NCBI RefSeq assembly: GCF_004570865.1
Contig: NZ_SPQS01000031.1
Coordinates: forward strand, 1 to 59,354
Source of the DNA: Bradyrhizobium frederickii
GTDB lineage: Bacteria; Pseudomonadota; Alphaproteobacteria; Rhizobiales; Xanthobacteraceae
Direction: 5' to 3'
Length of the DNA stretch: 59,354 nt
Below, in pieces: positions 55,740-59,354 of this stretch (its first letter is position 1; every line of letters begins with the position of its first letter). The position numbers and the translations under genes are program-made. Below the pieces are notes generated by a model. It worked only from the letters and a program-made list of their open reading frames with translations, ran no database searches and was not told the DNA's origin.

Positions 55740-56735
55740 ATGACTTCCATCAAATTTGCGTCCCTGGCGGCGCGAATCGAGCGCTTCCCGATCGCGGGCA
55801 GTTTTACCATCAGCCGCGGGGCCAAGACCGAGGCCGTGACCGTCACGGTTGAGGTCAGCCGGGACGGGCTGACCGGCCGCGGCGAGTGCGTGCCCTATCC
55901 CCGCTATGGCGAGACGCCGGAGGCGACGCTGGCGGCCATCCAGGCCATGCAGGAGGCGTTCGCCGACGGTATCTCGCGGCAGGCCCTCCAGGCCGCCATG
56001 GCGCCCGGTGCGGCCCGCAACGCCCTGGATTGCGCCCTGATCGACCTCGAGGCCAAGGCGGCCGGCTTGCGCGCCTGGAACCTGCTCGAGCGCCCGGTGC
56101 CGGGCGAGCGCACCACCGCCTACACGATCTCGTTAGGAACCCCCGAGGCCATGGCGGCCGCGACCGCCAAGGCGGCGCACCGGCCGCTGCTCAAGATCAA
56201 GCTCGGCGGCGACGGCGATCCGGAGCGGATCGCGGCGGTGCGCAGGGCCGCGCCCGAATCCGAGCTGATCGTCGATGCCAACGAGGCCTGGACCGAAGCC
56301 AATCTGGAAGCCAACCTCGCCGCCTGCGCCGCCGTCGGCGTCACCTTGGTGGAGCAGCCGCTGCCGGCGGGCAGGGACGAGGCGTTGGCGCGGATCAGGC
56401 GGCCGCTCGCGGTCTGCGCCGATGAGAGCGTGCATGACCGCTCCTCGCTTGCGCCCTTGCGCGACCGCTACGACGCCGTGAACATCAAGCTCGACAAGAC
56501 CGGCGGCCTCACCGAGGCGCTCGCGATGGCCGATGCGGCGCAGGCGCTCGGCTTCGAGATCATGATCGGCTGCATGGTCGCGACATCGCTGTCGATGGCC
56601 CCGGCCATGCTGGTGACGCCGCAGGCGCGCTTCGTCGATCTCGACGGCCCGCTGTTGCTGGCACGCGACCGCGACCACGGGCTGCGGTACGACGACAGCC
56701 TGGTCTATCCGCCGGACGCCTCGCTCTGGGGCTGA
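55740..56735 (+). CDS. Dipeptide epimerase (L-Ala-D/L-Glu epimerase family)
   Basis: The 331-residue enolase-superfamily protein has the dipeptide-epimerase catalytic set. It includes LLKIKLGGDGDPERIAAVRR (KxK-type base, ~152-156), LIVDANEAW (~180), TLVEQPLPAGRDE (~205), AVCADESVHDRSSL (~225) and YDAVNIKLDKTGGLTEAL (second Lys, ~250), then IGCMVATSLSMAPAM. Members convert L-Ala-D-Glu from murein peptides to L-Ala-L-Glu, or other dipeptides. The exact dipeptide is not shown. Its end overlaps the convergent MFS gene by 31 bases. Confidence 0.88.
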   Translation: MTSIKFASLAARIERFPIAGSFTISRGAKTEAVTVTVEVSRDGLTGRGECVPYPRYGETPEATLAAIQAMQEAFADGISRQALQAAMAPGAARNALDCALIDLEAKAAGLRAWNLLERPVPGERTTAYTISLGTPEAMAAATAKAAHRPLLKIKLGGDGDPERIAAVRRAAPESELIVDANEAWTEANLEANLAACAAVGVTLVEQPLPAGRDEALARIRRPLAVCADESVHDRSSLAPLRDRYDAVNIKLDKTGGLTEALAMADAAQALGFEIMIGCMVATSLSMAPAMLVTPQARFVDLDGPLLLARDRDHGLRYDDSLVYPPDASLWG

Positions 56736-57902
56736 GCCATGAGCCGGTGCCGCGCTGACCAGATCACCAGCGCACCGGCGGCCGCCATCACGGCCATCAC
56801 GTAGTACAGGCCGTCACCGATGCGGGCGTAGATCGCGCCCGACGCGATCGAGGTCGCAGCCCCCAGGAGGCCGTTGCACGCGGCGTAGTAGCCCTGCCCC
56901 CGCGCGATCTGGTGCTGCGGCACACGCCGCACCAGGAGACTCATGGTGCCGAGGATGGTCATGCCGAAGGTGAAGCCGTGGCCAAGCTGGACGATCGCGA
57001 GCAGCGCCAGCGGCGGCTCGTTCGCGGTGACGATCCAGCGCACCACGGCGCTTAAGCCGCCGATCGCGATCATGGTGGAGGGATGCAGCGAGAAGCGCGG
57101 CGACAGCGCGAACACGACGATCTCCGCGATCACGCCCAGCGTCCACAGCCCCGCGATGGTCAGCCCACTGATCCCATGGAGCTGCCAGTTGATGGCCGAG
57201 AAGGTGTAATAGGCGACGTGGCTGCCCTGAATCAGCGCGGCCGAGACGATAATCGCCCAGAAGCCGGCATCGCGCAGCAGCGCCTTGCCGGCATGCCTCT
57301 CCGTCGTCTTGCGCCTGAGATCGTCGAGCGGCTGAAGCAGCAGGCTGGCTGCGACCGCAACGACGGCCCACGCGACGATGATCCAGATCAGGTCGCGCGC
57401 GGCGATGCTGTCGATGAGATAGCCGCAGGCGAGCGAGCCGGCGGCGAACGCCGCCGAGCCCCACAGCCGCAAGGGTCCATAATCGAGCCCGTAACGGGCG
57501 ACGCCGCGCAGCGCATAGGCATCGGTCAGCGGCATCGTCGGCGTCCACATCGTGCAGGTCAGCGCGTAGATCAGGAACAGCGCCAGCGGCTGCTGCTGCA
57601 GGCCGACCGCCGTAAAGCCGATCGCGGTCGCCAGCACCGACACCATCATGGCCGCGCGGATCGCCTGTCGCTTCTCGGCAAAGGCGGTCACTTGCGGCAA
57701 CGTCGTGAAGCGGGTGATCGCCGGCAGCGCGTTGATCAGCCCGATCCAGGCCGCGTCGATGCCGATCGCCTTCAGCCATACCGGAAAGAACGGCAGATGC
57801 GTGCCCGAGACCGCGAACACGGCCGAATAGAACAGGGCGAGGCTGACGGCGAATCGCCGCTTCCTCGATGCCGCGATGGGGATTTGTGATTCGGACTGCA
57901 TC
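56705..57902 (-). CDS. MFS transporter (HcaT/LacY-like family)
   Basis: The 398-residue product has about twelve hydrophobic helices starting with FAVSLALFYSAVFAVSGTHL. It has GLDYGPLRLWGSAAFAAGSL, a motif like the GPxRxWGSxGF of the phenylpropionate/nucleoside-like MFS group, in place of the classical GxxxDRxGRR motif. The cargo is not known. ATG 57902 opens MQSESQIPIAASRKRRF, a good start with a basic cytoplasmic stretch before helix 1. It converges with the epimerase gene and shares 31 bases; a role in importing murein peptides is only a guess. Confidence 0.8.
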
Positions 57903-57937
57903 AAACCAATTGCGATTCGGTCGATATCGTGGTGATC

Positions 57938-57950
57938 GTTACAGTAACGC
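57938..57950. promoter_or_regulatory. Perfect short palindrome between MFS and the truncated gene
   Basis: CGTTAC-A-GTAACG is a perfect 13-base dyad 25 bases before the start at 57975 and 36 bases before the MFS start on the other strand. This is a possible operator. Confidence 0.3.
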
Positions 57951-57974
57951 GTAGTGATTTGCGCGACGAGATCG

Positions 57975-59354
57975 TCATGGCCAACGAAGCATTCGCCCTC
58001 TCGCCCATGTCTGCCCGCGCGGCCGAGCCGAACGAGCAGGATTACGACGCGATCCGCGAAGCCTTCATGGAGACGGCGCGCGGCCGCTGGTTCCTTGGCG
58101 AATACGCCAAGCGCAACCGCAATGCCGACACGCGCATGGTGCTCGACGCGGTCGCGAAGATCGAGGAAACCCTTGCGGCGCAGCGGCAACCCGTCGTCGA
58201 GGACCACCTGCCCGAGGCGCTGGTCGAGATCCGCCGCGCGATCCGCGAGGCCGAGACCATTGCGCTTGCCGCGTTCGACCCCGCGGCGATCGAGGCGAGC
58301 CTCGCGCCGATTCCGCGCGGGGTGCGTATCATCAAGGAGATCTCCTGGCGCTGGCGCGAGATCGGCGCCGACGGGCGAATCTGCGACCTCATTGATTCGC
58401 AGCTCGCCTCGATCGAGGCCGCCTGCGGTCAGGCCCAGGCCATCGATCCCCGTGTCGAGCTCAGGATCGCCTTCGATCTGCTGAAGGACCGGGTCGAGCA
58501 GACCGAGGGCGGCGCACCGAAGCAGGCGGCGCCCCCGGCTCCGGTGCAGGAGGCGCCGTCATCCGTCGCCGAGGCGCCTGTCGAGACCGCGCCGGAGGCG
58601 ATGGCCGGTGCAGCACCCGTGGCTTTTGCGGAGCCGCCGCAGGACGCCGCAGCCGAACCGGAAGCGGCCATGGCAACGGCCGGCGTTGCCGAAGCGTTCG
58701 CGGCGGCGGAGCCGGCACTCGAAGCCGCCGCGCCGGAGAGGCCGGCCGAGAGTCAGATGGCCGTCGAAAGCCGGATCGCCGTTCAAGACGTCGCGCTCGA
58801 CCAAGTCGCGCCTGACACTATCGCGCCCGAGGACGCAGCGCGTGAAGACGTTTCGTTTGAAGCGCCGGTCGCTGACGCTGTCGCGGAGACCGCGGACGCA
58901 TTCGCGCTCGACGCGGCCGCGCAGGCCGAGGACGATGCCGTGCTCGAGGCCATCGCGCTGGAGATGGCCGCGCCCGATCCGGAGTTCGACGAGATCATCG
59001 CAGCTTCCGAGATGGAGGCGGCCGTTCCGGAGCCGAGGCTCGCGGAGACCGCAGCGCCCGTCGCCGCCGAGTTGCCCGAGCCGATCGCGCCTCAGCCGGT
59101 CGTCGCTCCCGCGGTCGAAGAGCCCGCCGACGCGCCGATCGCGATGGACTCGCTTGCGCGCCTCACCGATGCCATCGCGGAGGCCGCCGCCGAGGTGATG
59201 GAGCAGCAGGCCCCGGCGATGGCGGCCAGCGCCACCTTCGCCGCGGCCCCGGCCACGACGCTGCCGACGCCCTCGCCCGTGCCGGAGCCCTCGCTCGGCG
59301 CCACCATCCTCGCCAGCGGCATTCTGCAAAAGCCCCGCGCCCCCGCCAACGACC
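57975..59354 (+). CDS. Acidic Ala/Pro/Glu-rich hypothetical protein, truncated at the right edge
   Basis: The 460 visible residues start MANEAFALSPMSARAAEPNE. A conserved N-terminal helical domain has DYDAIREAFMETARGRWFLG, EYAKRNRNADTRMVLDAVAK and VRIIKEISWRWREIGADGRI (~1-180). A long low-complexity acidic region follows (repeated EAP/VAEA/AAEP), typical of an unstructured linker. The RWFLGEYAKRNRNADT segment is a pattern seen in alphaproteobacterial proteins of unknown role. The ATG lies after GACGAGATCGTC, without a strong ribosome-binding site. The C-terminus lies outside the window. Confidence 0.7.

Overview
The window looks like chromosomal DNA of a Bradyrhizobium-type alphaproteobacterium (Hyphomicrobiales, Nitrobacteraceae). 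GC content is high throughout. Signs of this origin include FlbT beside a flagellin, very large FlgE/FlgK/FlgL, a giant growth-pole-ring-like coiled-coil protein of polar growers, perfect CtrA boxes, DUF1127 and MocR genes, and several dispersed palindromic repeats of the kind found in rhizobial intergenic regions. No tRNA, rRNA, CRISPR array, insertion sequence or phage was seen.

Region 1 (1-13.2 kb) is a flagellar locus. A flagellin gene runs off the left edge and flbT diverges from it. A seven-gene run on the minus strand follows: flgE-flgK-flgL, then four tightly packed genes of unknown purpose (glycosyltransferase-like, PLP fold-type-I enzyme, ATP-grasp ligase, group II PLP decarboxylase). 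The four enzymes are spaced by 10, 1 and -4 bases, have a perfect CtrA box 50 bases upstream of the first start codon, and end at a bidirectional terminator shared with flbT. This is the best candidate in the window for an undescribed pathway, possibly a modification of the flagellum or cell surface.

Region 2 (13.2-31 kb) is a mixed stretch. It holds an exported MsrB, a FAD amine/amino-acid oxidase, SixA- and UspA-like proteins and a transglutaminase-like protein. A repeat-rich zone with very small genes (16.6-20.3 kb) follows. After that come DUF1127/MocR, two small membrane proteins, an MHYT-GGDEF-EAL protein, a DUF892 ferritin-like protein, a flippase-like membrane protein and a large secreted SGNH hydrolase.

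Region 3 (30.3-36.8 kb) is a complete D-glucarate/galactarate catabolic cluster: a LysR regulator, then kdgD, gudD, a 2-oxoglutarate semialdehyde dehydrogenase and garD. Both aldarates are dehydrated to 5-dehydro-4-deoxyglucarate, which becomes 2-oxoglutarate semialdehyde and then 2-oxoglutarate. A 30-bp perfect inverted repeat separates the last two genes.

Region 4 (36.8-45.3 kb) has a MipA/OmpV outer-membrane gene divergent from an OmpR-type two-component pair, small exported proteins, a thioredoxin-reductase-like ferredoxin-NADP reductase close to a 2Fe-2S ferredoxin, a hotdog thioesterase and an orphan HPt protein.

Region 5 (45.3-59.4 kb) starts with a 1920-residue GPR/RgsE-like protein built on 22- and 44-residue repeats, with a perfect CtrA box upstream. 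A GIY-YIG endonuclease gene lies inside the two arms of a dispersed palindromic repeat. An Mla/MCE lipid-transport operon (mlaE with a STAS domain, mlaF, mlaD), a dipeptide epimerase, an MFS transporter and a truncated acidic Ala/Pro-rich protein complete the window.
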